Made by a program: the position numbers and the translations under genes. DNA of 64,000 bases. Origin: Pelomyxa schiedti (taxonomy: Eukaryota; Evosea; Pelobiontida; Pelomyxidae). The notes beneath the pieces were generated by a model, which was not told the DNA's origin, made no database searches, and worked only from the letters and a program-made list of their open reading frames with translations. The stretch lies in contig JAHLWZ010000476.1 of assembly GCA_020536535.1 (NCBI GenBank), forward strand, positions 27,283 to 91,282, given 5' to 3'. Positions 1 through 11,850 of this stretch are shown in pieces (position 1 is the stretch's first letter; each line of letters starts with the position of its first letter).

Positions 1-3000
1 TGCATTCCTACTGTGTTACAAAAGCATTCAACCTAACTGTCATACATGGTCCCACGCCAGACTATGTAACACGTCTGGGATCATTTGGTATCATTCTTGG
101 AGGGATGCTTGGTGAATACAAAAAAGCTGATGAGTGTGGTGAACTTGGTATGCGTTTCAGCAAAAAATATGATGACAAGATTGGATTTTGTAAAGCTGGA
201 GTAATCTCCTGCATGTTCCACCGGCACTGGGTTGCACCACTCAGTGAAGAGCTTCAGCTTGCAGATTTAATTCTCAAGTCCTGTATGGAGTTGGGGGAGT
301 TGGAGTATTGTAACTATGCCATTGGGATTATTATACATACAAACTTTGTTATTGGAACAAGTCTTGCTGAGCTTATCAAGAACTCGATGACCCTTATTAA
401 GTTTTGCACTGAGAAAAACCAACCGAGTGGAATTTTTTCTATCTTCTGTGTTCTCTTGGCTATTCTCAGGTTATGCAATAATAATCTCAATAAAAGCATT
501 CTTGGCAACATGAACGAAGAGAGGTTCCTTCGGGAGTGCCCCACAAAAACCAGTATATGCACATATCAAATATTAAAGGGGCAAACCCTTTATATGTTCG
601 GTGAGTACTCAAAAGCAGAGCACTGTCTGCAAAGTGTTGAGGAAATGGCACCATCGATAATTCCCGCGTGGCATGCGTTGGCGGTGCTAAACGAATTTCA
701 GTCCCTTTCCCTGCTGGAGTTGTATGCCATCAGTACCCCTGAGGAAAAGCAGCAATACCTCAAAAAGGTGAAAGAAAACCAAAAGAAAATGGCTGTATGG
801 GCCAATCATTGCCCACAAAATTTCCAACACAAATTAATGCTTGTGAATGCATGCCTCCAGGGTGTGCTCATGGAAAAACCCTTTGGTGAGATTCTATCTC
901 TTTATGATGATGCAGTCCAATGTGCGAAGAGTAGTGGCATTATTCCAGAAGAAGCCCTTGCAAATGAACTGTGTGCCAAATTTTCGATTTCCCATAAGCA
1001 TGTCCCAATGGGAAGATATTATCTTGAAGAAGCTGCAAGGTTGTACAATTCCTGGGGAGCTTCTTCGAAGCGAATGCAACTGTTAGAGAAGTATTCTTCT
1101 ATTATGCGGAATCTTCCCAGGCACACTACAACGGAGAACAGATCCACTGAAATTGTTGTAGGACAAGAATCGGAGAGCATTGAAGTAGATATTCAAGCTA
1201 TTATAAATGCCTCCCAGGCCATTGCCCAGGAGTTGGATCTCCCACAATTACTACGCAAAATCATGCAAATTGTAATGACTAATGCTGGTGCAATGAAAGC
1301 TGCATTTCTCCTTCAGTCTGCTGAAGGTGTTCTAAAGGTCAATTCAGAATGTAAAGCAGACAAAGATATAGAAGTTATGAAAGAGATCCCCTTAAATGAA
1401 TGGCCAGATGGGTCAGCAAGTATTGTCCGATATGTGAGTCGTACAAAGAAGTGTCTTGTGTTGCCAAATGCCTCTGAAGATAAGCGCTTCAACCAGGACC
1501 AGTATGTAACAAAGCAAACTGTGAAGTCCGTACTATGCTTGCCCATTACTAACCAGTCAGAGCTAATTGGTGTTCTTTATTTGGAGAATAGTCTGACTGT
1601 CAATGCCTTCCCCAAGTCCCGAATCGAAATTCTTCAAATATTTGCGTCCCAGATAGGAATTTGCTTTAAGAACTTGGAATTACTTCGGATCCGAGGAAGA
1701 CAGGAATTATTCAATCGAACATTCCCTGCAGTTGTAGTGAAGGAAATGGAGGAGAGAGGATTGCTCTCCGACCCTAATCAGTATACAAATTATGTCCCTC
1801 GAGCAACTGTCATGTTTGCCGGTAAATTACTGAGTGATCGTCAATAAAATCCTAACGCAACTTGAAGATATTGTCGGATTTACAAGCAAGTGTAATAAAC
1901 TTGGGGAATCTGACACTCCTCTCAGAGTTCTGAACAGCCTATTTTCTGGATTTGACAGACTGACAAGAGAGGCCTCTGTGGAAAAAATTAAAACAGTAAA
2001 CCTCTTAAACTATCTATCCATTATGTTTTAACCTGTTTATTTCCTCCTCTTATCAGGTTGGAGACGCTTACATGGTTGCCAGCGGAGTTCCACAACCCAG
2101 AACTGACCACCTTCAAGCGGTTATTCTTTTGGCACTCCAAATGAATGACTACTGCCACAACATATCTTTTGCTGGAGAACCACTGCAGATGCGCTTTGGG
2201 CTAGCCACCGGCCCAATTCACTGTGGCATAATTGGGTTGGATAAGTTGCAATTTGACCTGATTGGACCCACAGTGAACCTGGCATCTCGGCTCGAGAGCA
2301 GTGGACGCCCACTCTGCATACAATTGCCAGACGCTCTGAGGGTTGAACTGGAATTGGACCAAGAATTCATGAGAGCCCTCAAGGCACGAGGGGCCGCGTT
2401 TGTGGGAAGGACGGGAGCTGTTGTCCTCAAGGGATTTGAACCCATTTCCACTTGCTTCATTGGCTGCGCAGACAGCATCATTGAAATCACCCCCCAAGAG
2501 TCCCAAGTTCCCCAAACCTCACCATCTCCCGATGCATGCCAACAGCTTCAACCCATATCCAACAAGCCACAGCCACCACCACCACAACAGCAACAGCAAC
2601 AACAACATCAACGCATCATCATCAGTCGCACTGAACCAGCCCCGACACCGACACCGCCAACACAACCGGACAAGTACTCGACCCTTCCCACAATTCAGCC
2701 ACAGCAAGGCGTCACCCAAATAACCGTTTCGCCGTCTCAGCCTCAGCACCAGTCTTGCGTACCACAGCCCCTGTCCGCGGCCACGATCACGACCGCCATA
2801 ATCCCCCCCACTCCCGCTCCTTCGCCCGCGGACCTGCCGCCCCTGGTCCTGCAGCTGCAGCACTTTGCCACGCCCATCAGGCTCTCGAGCCACTCCAAGA
2901 CAGCCTCGCAGCCGGAGCTCTGGGACTCGCCCTCGCCCCCGCTGGGGGCTCTGCTCCACCCCCACGACCACCGGGGCGGCGGCTCGAGGCTCTCGGCCCC

Positions 3001-3553
3001 TCACTCCTCGTCCCAGACCCGGCAGCACCAGCCACAGTCCCATTATCAGCACCAGCACCAGAACCACTTCTCGTCATCGTCCCCGCACAAGCCGCCAAAG
3101 ACACTTTCCCCAGCAACAATCACCACTACAAACACCAATGCCACCAGCAGCAGCAACAACAATAACACCAAGGGCAAAGAAATCGACACCTCGTTCATCA
3201 CCATTGTCCCACTCAAGCCGATTTCCACCGCCTCACCGCCAACAGTAATGGCATCCCACACATCCACAACAGCAAGAGTAGGCCACAATCTCAATCGCAA
3301 CCGGCGGCACCATTACTACCACTCACCCTCGCCGCCTCCTCCTGCTCCCTTGCCAGCAGCAACAAAGCTGGGCGACTGGAAGACGGGAATCACGCACGAG
3401 ATGGGCGAGGTCAATTTCTTCCAGTCACACTCAAACAAGAAAAGCACAACACTGCACACACACACGAATGTGATATCACCAGGAAGCACGGCTCCTTCAA
3501 AATCAACAGTGACAAGACTGCCTCCAATCACGCCTCCTCCATGGAGGTGGTAG
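1..3553 (+). CDS. Multi-sensor adenylate cyclase, 5' end outside the window
   Basis: Makes cAMP; class III cyclase. The reading frame is open from base 3, so the protein begins upstream. In order: an alpha-helical TPR-like region (about 1-1140) of the kind found in bacterial and amoebozoan multi-sensor ATPase/kinase proteins, a GAF domain (about 1180-1690), then the cyclase domain split by introns 1822-1867 and 1996-2056. Splicing restores FADIVGFTS (first metal Asp), KIKTVGDAYM (second metal Asp; Lys at the purine-selecting position), FDLIG (Asp pairing with adenine) and NLASR (transition-state Asn and Arg). Lys plus Asp indicates ATP rather than GTP. A Pro/Gln/His/Ser-rich tail of roughly 340 residues follows (about 2500-3553) with no recognisable fold. 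The architecture predicts kinase or AAA ATPase modules upstream, but those are not visible. Identity is firm; the activating ligand is unknown. Confidence 0.9.
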
Positions 3554-3691
3554 GTAGTGTGGGGTTAGGACTCCATTCATTGTGTATTCATCCCTTTTGT
3601 TTTTGTATGTAAAAAGTGACTTTATAAAAGCAACCTTTTTATTTTGTATTTGAGAGGAAGTAAAGCAAAAACAGAAACCACAATATGTTCA

Positions 3692-5673
3692 TCACGTGAA
3701 CAGGTGTGGTGGCATTGGGGCCAATGTTGATGATATTGCTGGGGTAAATCCCATTTGCTCTATCAAGCTTTCAACGGTTATGCCTGGGGCAATTTCACAC
3801 AGTTCCAGGCCCGTCTCACACAGGCGGAACACACATCTCTCTGTAATATCTTAGGGAATGTTAGTAGCGTCAAAAGGGTAATGGGTGGTTTACAAAGAAC
3901 AAGACGTCGCGGGTGTAGCCTGAAGGAAGTGGGACCACTGAAGCTAACTTGTTCTACTTGGTTCATAAATTTCCTCACTTTACCCTCCGTCAAAATTGCT
4001 GCAGAAATTAAGATAAGATAGATGGCACAAGAGGGCTTTACTTAAAACATCATTTCCTGTCCCAACAGTGAGCCCAATGGCTGTGAAAGAACCCATAAAC
4101 ACTAGCTTTTTTGTTGATGCTGTAATGTCAATGAACGCTCCTGTTCCAACGAGGGTCGAGCTGAACTTAGAAACATTCACATTCCCAAATCGATCTGCCT
4201 ATTAAAGAGATGAGTTCTTTTAACGTTGTAGTTTAGATACCTGCGCCATTCCGAGAAAGGCGATGTCGAGGCCACCGCCGTGTATCAAATCAAATTGCTG
4301 GGCTGGATCTACAGCAGAAGAGCCATTGATACTTGCACCAAAGTCCTTCCCCATCTGTGGAATTCCGCCATACACCCCAAGAGCTGTCTGTGTGAAGGCA
4401 TGGAATAGTACTTGTAGGCAGTACCATTGGTGACAATAAAATTCCTGACTTTATCCTCAAGAGCCACCAACCACAGGGACTCCGGCATTCCAACGCCAAA
4501 GGTGACCTGCAACAGTTGTTAGACAAAGATCTCAGCTAGTTGGGTCTTACAAGAGAGTTGGGGAACAATTCCTGTGCTGCCCTCCGCCCTATGATTTTTT
4601 TAACCCCCATTTGCAGAGGTACAGGTGGTTCTAGGGGTGCCACTAGTTCCCCACTAAACAATGGAGAATAAGTCGTCCCAAATGTCTGCCAGTGGTGCTC
4701 TGGGGGAGCCACAACAACAAAGTCGACGAGATTCCCTTTATTAGTTCTGTAAGGTGCTATAAAAAGGAGGAAAGTCAAACCGGGGATCCGCACAAGAGCT
4801 CTAGGAATAGTTTTTGAAGCAGCAATCCTCTCAACTTGTACAATAACAATGCCACCATGACACTTTACTGCAATTGCAGCAGTCAGGGCTTCCCCAAGAA
4901 ATATCTGACGTTGGGAAAAGTTATACGAGGAATAAACGTAGCACTGTATTACTTCGTGTTCCACACTGATGTTACCCTCCAAATCGGATGTAGTCCCTCG
5001 TAGAATAGCCACATTCAACCGGGGACAATCGTAGGATAGGAATTCTTCACCGCGGTGTGTTACCTGAGTAAATTTGAGGGCTTACCATTTCCAGGAGGAA
5101 ATACCAAATTGACCATGTCCTTTGTAGTTATAGAATTCAATTTTCCACCATTCAAGCGGGGATCCACGAACGTCCCTAAGCCAACTCTAGAGAGTGTGTA
5201 CGGTAGACCAGCTGAAGCATTCCGCAACATATGCAACATCACACCCAATGGAAGATTAAACGCGCTCACTTTGTTGGATGCAACCAGCTTCTGTATCTTA
5301 GGAATGTTCGCCCAGTGTGCCCCGATGCAACAATCGACGAGACCCTCGTGGGCCAAGTGGTTAACGCCTCGGTCTTTTCCATCACCCTTGGGGGACGAGT
5401 TGAGAGGCCGGAAACTGAAGGCGAGGGGAGTATACAGGCCCACCGAACCACATCAGAGTCAGCCTCCGCGGCAAGCCGCTCTCCAGGAAGATGCGTTCCA
5501 GGTTCAGCATAAGGTATTCAGCATGCCCAGCGCCGGCATATCCCCCTGGGAAACAACAACTGGTTAGGCCACCGGCGTGGAGATCTTGCCTCGGCCCCAT
5601 AACCTATTACGACTGTGTCGCCATCTCTAATGTGCTGCAGGGCCTCCACCGCTCCCGTGACTTTTCCTTCCAT
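3692..5673 (-). CDS. Acyl-CoA:acetate/3-ketoacid CoA transferase (YdiF/propionate CoA-transferase type)
   Basis: Moves CoA between short-chain acids, a reaction used by anaerobic protists for acetate production. Exons: 5604-5673, 5436-5545, 5086-5386, 4781-5044, 4551-4735, 4425-4506, 4241-4383, 4042-4198, then 3998 to the stop at 3692 with one or two further introns whose junctions I could not settle. All phases agree. Family signatures in order: GGYAGAGHAEYL near the N-terminus, LAHEGLV, FNLPLGVMLHMLRNASAG, VGLGTFVDPR, VAILRGTTSD, QVERI, VTFGVGMPES, GVYGGIP, GGGLDIAFLGMAQ, GNVNVSKF and, near the end, LELCEIAPGI. Start is the first in-frame ATG. At the catalytic Glu position (family pattern TxExGxxGG) the best splice gives TNALGVYGG, so the Glu appears replaced. 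No clear targeting peptide. A bacterial origin is likely, but the gene is well supplied with introns, so any transfer is old. Confidence 0.88.
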
Positions 5674-5781
5674 TTGTTTTAAATCGAAAGTGGTGACATC
5701 GTGTGTTGTCAGGCATCACGGACCTTTCAAAGAAAAATGCCACACGAGAGTGATAAGCCGGAGGCAGTTGTGTAATTTTAT

Positions 5782-7703
5782 TCAGTGATCTGTGGAGGGG
5801 GGTGCGGATGGGGTCAGATCTTGTGCGGAAGGTGGGAGATCTGTGGGTTGCTGTGCTTGGTTCTGTGGAATGGCAATGGTACTATCAGAGGCGGTGGCGG
5901 GAGGCAGTGTGCTGTCTGCCGATGTGGTCTTTGGGGCGGAGATATCGTCGAAGTCGATGTCGGCAATGGCTTCTTCATCCTCCGGGCTGATGGCGAAACT
6001 ATTCCCCAGATCTGCAGGTTGGTGCCGCGGCGGTTGCGTGATGGGAGCCTGAGAGTTCTGCGGCGGCTGGCGCTGCTGCGCGCGAGGAGCCGACAAGTTG
6101 CCTTTGTTTTTCCAGTACTGGAGGCTGTACTCTGTGTATTGGTTGGGGTGGTTGAATGCCAGCTCAGTCAGGTCGGCTGACGGGTGCTTGGCCTCAAAGT
6201 ATTTCCTGCATGCAATCTGGAAGTGGTATCCTTCGGCATACCGAAGTATCTCAAACGCAACTGATTCAGGGAAGTCACTGCCCTTATTGGTCGTTACGTT
6301 TTGTTTCTCTTTAAGTTCTCACCTGTAACAGGGCCTCCAGGTCAGATCTTGGCACTTGGTGTGAATTAAACGGGCACCCGTGGTACTCATTTGCACTGAT
6401 TTGTACCTAAAGATCAAATGCTTGAGTCGTAATTTATCTGTGTGCTTACAGACCATCATTGAAATTACTTTTGCACAACCATAAGGTGTGTAGTCTTTCT
6501 GGGCACCCACTTTACCGTAGCTGTGACGAACGTTGTACAGATATTCCTTTGCCCACTTATCTTCAGTCATTTTGTGCAGCAATTCTGATCTCCAAAAGTT
6601 GATGCTCTGTTCCACAGTTAAACCAAGCCCTTAATACAGTGAACAAAACAAGGTAGTGCTAATCTGAAAGGAACCTTTCAGGAATAGTCCATATTGGTGG
6701 CGCCCCCAGTGCTTTAGGTGGTGCTCTTCCCGAAGGTGATGATGAAGTCGTTGCATACAGGGCGGGAATGATCGTGCACAATGTAAATCGAGGTCTGTTT
6801 TTGTTCATGTTGGATGTATCATAAAGTATGATCTCTTTAAGGAGTACCTTCAATTTCGATCCTTCCTGCAGTTTGACGTGGAATAGCTGAATGAGAGGAG
6901 ACAGCTTGCTTATTGGCCAGTGATACCAAAAGTGGAACCAGATAAGGAACCTTGGCCACTACTTGAGGATATGCCCTCTGTGCGCGAGCCAAAGCTTCAG
7001 TTAAGTGAACCCTGAACTTTCCAATGATAACAGTAGGCAGGCGGTCAGCCGTGACATAGGCATATCCATTTTTCAAGAATGCACCACGATCAGCAACGAT
7101 GTCTATTGCTTCCTCAAATGGAACAACATACACAGACGTCCTAGATGCACCCGCAGCATTTCCTGCTGTTGTTGCCTTCTCAATATCCCTGGTAGCACTA
7201 AATGCCACTGCTTGCATTGCACCAGCTATACCAGCAGACGTTTCCGCGAACTCCTCAGTGGATGGATTTCTGTATGACATTTTGTTCGCCACAAGGAACG
7301 ACGAAAGGTCTTCTGCCGAGAGTCGCTCCAGTCTGTACTTGAGGAGTGTGCGCTCGTGATTGATGAACCATGCACGATTCTCTGGAGTTGCAGAGAGTGC
7401 TAAACGCAGTGCAAAGTGGGAGTGAAGGTCCCTTTTTAACGTTAACGACGTGGGAAAAAGGAAATAAACGTACTTTCGCAAGTCAGCAATTGTTATTAAG
7501 GGCATGTATCGTTGGATTGCCTGTGAGACTCGCTCCTCTGCTGTTGCTCGCCCTATCTCTCCACGACAAACATTAATGTTGTCTACAATTGCGAACAACG
7601 CGATTCTGTCCTGCGCCCACTTGGTATAAACATCAGTTGATACCTCCTCGCACGGGGCTTGGCGATAGAACGGTGCTTTATCGGTGGACACCCGGGACGT
7701 CAT
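5782..7703 (-). CDS. PRIM2: DNA primase large subunit
   Basis: Iron-sulfur regulatory subunit of the primase-polymerase alpha complex; helps start and hand over RNA primers in the nucleus. Exons 6848-7703, 6675-6794, 6454-6629, 6323-6406 and 5782-6282 (introns 40-53 nt) encode 578 residues, close to the usual 500-550 plus a tail. The N-terminal half carries [13 protein letters not shown] and the [10 protein letters not shown] helix typical of the family. The C-terminal 4Fe-4S domain keeps all four cysteines: FPPCM, YTPYGC, HGCPF and IACRKYF, along with NVRHSYGK. The last roughly 110 residues are Pro/Gln/acidic and not conserved. Start is the ATG at 7703, which gives the expected FYRQAP segment near the N-terminus. 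Immediately followed on the same strand by the CoA transferase, 108 bp away. Confidence 0.93.
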
Positions 7704-7770
7704 GAAGAAATTGTTTTAAAAGAAGTTGAAATTTGGTTTATTGACAAGGGTGGGTTGGTCTGCCAGATCT

Positions 7771-8134
7771 TTACATTCTGTGAGCCACCAGCCTCTGCAT
7801 TGGAGCCCTCTGCGACAACCTTAAGATGGTCTTCACTTGTCTCCTCTGTGAGGCCTGCCTGATGGAGCTTCTAATTTGTCTCTGCTGTGTCAAGCGCAGG
7901 GTGGTGCCCCTCGCACTCTGCCACCTGTTGCGAGCTGCCCGAAGGGTGGCGCCCCTCGCACTCTGCCACCTGAATTTCATCTCCCTAAGAGGTGCGTGGA
8001 TCTGTCGATTCACTAACGAGGTCATCCTGGCATCGACCTCCTGCAGGGAGTTACAAGACAATAAAAAGGCGTAAACATACCAAAGCAATGAGGCAAAGAA
8101 GGACGACAAGGAACAGAATATATATTGGCGGCAT
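7771..8134 (-). CDS. Small Arg-rich protein with signal peptide or membrane anchor
   Basis: Unrecognised. Two exons, 8081-8134 and 7771-8040, joined across a 40-nt intron with strong signals (GTATGT donor, CTGCAG acceptor, phase 0), give about 107 residues. The first 18 are an uninterrupted hydrophobic stretch (MPPIYILFLVVLLCLIAL) that reads as a signal peptide or anchor. The rest is very basic, rich in Arg and Gln, with an internal duplication: RWQSARGATLRAARN is followed directly by RWQSARGTTLRLTQQ, matching a 27-bp near-perfect DNA repeat around 7898-7972. Lies head to head with the receptor kinase at 8303, so the two probably share a promoter. The DNA repeat also leaves another frame partly open, so the reading frame is not certain. 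Confidence 0.42.
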
Positions 8135-8234
8135 AGCCGTCGGTATTTGCTGGTTGTTACGGTTGGTTGCGGTTGTTGATTATGCTTTGTTGGTTTATCT
8201 TCTTGTTTTTTATTTGGTTCGAATATCATCGGAA

Positions 8235-8250
8235 TAGTATATAAGTACTC
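8235..8250 (+). promoter_or_regulatory. TATA-like element in a divergent promoter
   Basis: A TATATAAG stretch lies about 60 bases before the start codon of the receptor kinase at 8303, a reasonable place for a TATA box with a short leader. It also sits between that gene and the divergent small gene starting at 8134. Seen by eye only. Confidence 0.3.
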
Positions 8251-8302
8251 TTTGTGCAACTGCAGTCTGCACAAAACGCCCACCCAGGAAGGTGCCAAAA
8301 AA

Positions 8303-11300
8303 ATGACGAAGATGTTTCGTGCCATGTGCGCTTTGCTTGGTGTTGTCGGTCTCATCCGCTCGCAGTGCGTAGGGCCAAACATCAATGTGCAGTTGCCCGA
8401 GCCATACAACTACGAGGTCGGTACCACCCCCGACTGGGTCATAACCCCGGCCGTCAAGTGTGGCGTGGTGCAAGACGGTTTCACGTGGGGGTCAGATCCT
8501 ACAGTCGCGGTTGCCGACGCCGAAACTGCCGATTTGACGTTCACGTGGTGCTGGGGCGACTGCGCCGGTGGCCCCACCCAGGCCAACTACGTGTTGTCAC
8601 ACTACCTGGCATCCACCGACAAGGCCACCAATTCCACTTTCCACAGCGAGCTCTCATGCGACCTCCCATCATCGGGTTCCGTGCCCTCCTCCGCCACCTC
8701 CTTTGACGTGAGCGTCGTCTGCGGTGCGGATTTTCTGGGCACCATAGTTATGTCATTCCTGTTTGTTGACGCTTCAACGGGCGCAACCACACTTGTTGAG
8801 TTTGTGGTTCGCTATCAGTGTTACACTCCTGGGTGCTCTACACTATGCTATGAGCACGGGAACTGCGACGTCCTGCGTGGGCTTTGTAAATGTAACACAG
8901 GCTGGCTGACTGATGACTGTGCATTATACGTCACCTACCCGAAGGAGCTATGCTCCCTGCAACACTTCAACGTATCCTATATAATACCGTATGTCTTCAC
9001 CCTACCCACCTTTTGGTTGCACTTCTTACCAAGAGGCACAGAGCTGATTTCAATGGCGTCAATGGCTTGGGTTTTCAAATATATTTCACCCTGATTCGCT
9101 CGTTCATAACTGCGGAGAGAAGAAACTTTGCCACTTGGACCACAGCAGTACCAGTGAGCACTGACCCAATCCGAGACCAAGATTTCCTGAATGATACAAA
9201 GCTATTTACATGCTTTTTAGTTCCTGGACATTATGACGTTCAAATATCGAGCAACTTGATTACAATTTACAAAGATAAACTTCTTGTACATGACTATGAG
9301 ACCTGTGGAATGGCAGACAACTGCAGTGCTGATGCTACCTGCAATGGACATGGCACTTGCAATATCAACAGTTCCTGTGAGTGCAATGAAGGTTATTTTG
9401 GATCAAACTGCACGCGCGGATGTTCCTCAAACGCAACACATACAACCCCCGAGGGTACAATTCAAAGTGACTATCCATGGAATGGACAAGATTCGTCAAT
9501 GGAATATAAATATTCCACCACTTGCCAGTGGAACGTTGATGTCGGCGGATCTTACGATGCTATTGAGTTTACAATACAATACTTATCGCTGGGAGATGAT
9601 ACTGTAAGTATTTACGAAGCTGACGGGATAGCATCACCTCAGAAGCTTATTTCCACCTTTTCTGGGTCCACGTTCTCCAGTGATACAATTACTGTTGACG
9701 GGAGATACTCTGTAGTGACATTCACCTCAACATACACAAATGCTGAATCGGGCTTTGTTCTGAATTATAAAGCAATTAATAACCCCATTCCGGCAGTGGG
9801 AATAGCCTTCATTGCTGTTGCTGCAGCAATCGTTCTAGGTGCAGCAGCTGCTGCTTTGGGTGTACTGACAACTTTCTTGGTTCGTCGACGTCGAAGGCTT
9901 CTTGCAGAAGCCGAGGCAACTCCAGCTGAAGCCATGCCAGCATCCGAAGTTGAGAACATTAACTACTCAGAAAGTGAAACTACCACACAGATGGATGAAG
10001 CTTCGTTCAGTATGGACAAAACAAAGATCGACTTCGGTTTGACTGCCAAGGATGTCTTCCCGATTCTGGAAGAGCACACAGATCAGATTACCCTTATTAA
10101 CAACAGCAAGAACTCTGTGAACTATTGTTTTTACGTTCCTGATCTTCCAGATACCTTCACACTGGCCATGAGACCTGGAAAAGGAACCATAGGTGCACAC
10201 CACAATAAAACTGTGGAGATCAAATTTATGTTGCTGTACACCACAACACTGGAGACGTTGGTGAAGCTAGTGATATCATCTTTATCCGGCGATACAATGG
10301 CAACAATATATCTGCCACTTAAACTGGTAGGCGCCCTGTCTCCAAGACTTGATCCAAACGATATTGAGCTGGAGCACACTCCACTCGCCTCTGGAGCATT
10401 TGGGTACCGAAAACTTACCTCTTTCTTTTAAATGGAATTTTTGGTAGGGCAGTTTTCCGAGGCACCTATCGTGGCCAAGTGGTTGCTGTTAAGGTTGTCA
10501 AACACCAGGAAGGGTTGCATGATGCCGAAAAGCAGGATTTTATAGACGAATGCAATTTAATGCATAAGTTGCACCACCAATACATCGTTGGTTTCATTGG
10601 GGCTTCTTATGTTCCTGGTATGAATAAAGTGCACCACTCAGTATTTTTATTTAACGTTTAATTGTAGGAAAGATGTGTGTGTGCTCCGAATTAATGACAC
10701 ATGGCAGCTTGTCTCACTATCTGGAATCTGATGTTGATATCCCTTACCTTCTGCTGTTAAAATTCTCTATGAATATTGCTGAAGCCATGGCCTACCTGCA
10801 CAGTAACAAAATTCTATACAGTTATTCTCCTCTGTTCCATTTTTGTTGAATCTTACTAGTGATAGGGGACTTGAAATGCCAAAATGTTCTGCTCGTTTCA
10901 ACTGTTATTTCTGCAAACATTAACTGCAAGCTCACTGGTTCGCCTCTATCCCTCTTTTTCTTTTTTTTTTTTAAAAAAAGAGAACAGATTTTGGAACTGC
11001 ACGAAATGTTGAAAACCCAGGTAATTTACCATTTTCGACCATTGAAAGCATCCCTGCTTAATTGTGCAGATAAACTTTTCCGCTACACAAATGGTGTTGG
11101 TACCCCAATCTACATGGCCCCGGAACTTCTCAAGGCAGAGATGTACAACGCCAAGGTTGGTTCCAAACCAAAAACACAACAACAACCCACAATGACCAAG
11201 AGCCTAACCCTCCAACAATAACAAAGGCCGACGTGTACAGCTTCTCACTTGCAATGTGGGAAATGTGGACCCGCGAGGAGGCCTGGTCCGACACAATCTG

Positions 11301-11706
11301 CTGGGACATTCCCCGCAAGGTGCAGAAAGGCGAGAGGCCCAAGATACCCGAGGACTGCCCGGCGCCCTTCGCGCAGCTCATAGTAAAGTGCTGGGACCAG
11401 CTTCCCGACAACAGGCCCGAGTTCTCCTCCATCGCCTCTTCGCTCGACGAGATATTCACGGCCTCCGGCGGCAAGTCCGACCACGTGGCACGCGCGGCCG
11501 ACGGAGGAGACGACGACGATTCTGCTGCTGCGGGCAAGGGAGGAGCGGCACAAAGCAGCCGACGAGGCAAGATAATGTCCAGGAAGCGCGCTACTGCGAG
11601 CGGCAAGGTGTCATTCCAACCTGATGCCCCTGAGGAGGACGAAGTCACGGCCGAATCGTCTGGGTTCAAGAGTACTGACCTGTCAAAGAAGAAGAAGGGA
11701 ACCTAA
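8303..11706 (+). CDS. Receptor-type tyrosine-kinase-like (TKL) kinase with EGF and CUB modules
   Basis: Single-pass cell-surface kinase, about 1010 residues. Exons 8303-8971, 9034-10403, 10448-10617, 10668-10820, 10866-10937, 10988-11020, 11070-11155 and 11227-11706; introns 44-71 nt, all phases consistent. In order: signal peptide (GVVGLI core), a Cys-containing ectodomain, EGF-like repeat (CYEHGNCDVLRGLCKC), second EGF (CNGHGTCNINSSCEC), a CUB-like domain (about 9420-9770), a transmembrane segment followed by RRRRR stop-transfer, an MSP/ASH-like beta domain (about 10010-10350), then the kinase. Kinase motifs: GAFG loop, VAVK lysine, DEC in helix C, YRDLKCQN, DFG, APE and a CW...RP C-lobe. 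The His of HRD is Tyr. The tail is acidic then Lys/Arg-rich. This resembles the transmembrane TKL kinases expanded in amoebozoans. Convergent with the RhoGEF gene that ends at 11851. Confidence 0.9.
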
Positions 11707-11850
11707 TCTCCCGCACTTCATCATTCGTACTGTAAAAAAAAGTCCCAAAAGTGAAAAGAAAAAAACAGGTTCTTTTTTTTTGGGGATGAACAGAATTGGT
11801 GGAATGTGCCAGGGATTTGAGTAATTCGGTTTATTTATTACTTCACACAT

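Noticed and set aside
3920-3935. A 16-nt intron near the end of the CoA transferase
   Set aside because: Too short to splice; the true junctions here are left undecided.
8210-8230. GGTTCGAAT as a tRNA T-loop
   Set aside because: No cloverleaf arms pair around it; it lies in the divergent promoter. No tRNA, rRNA or CRISPR array was found anywhere in the window.
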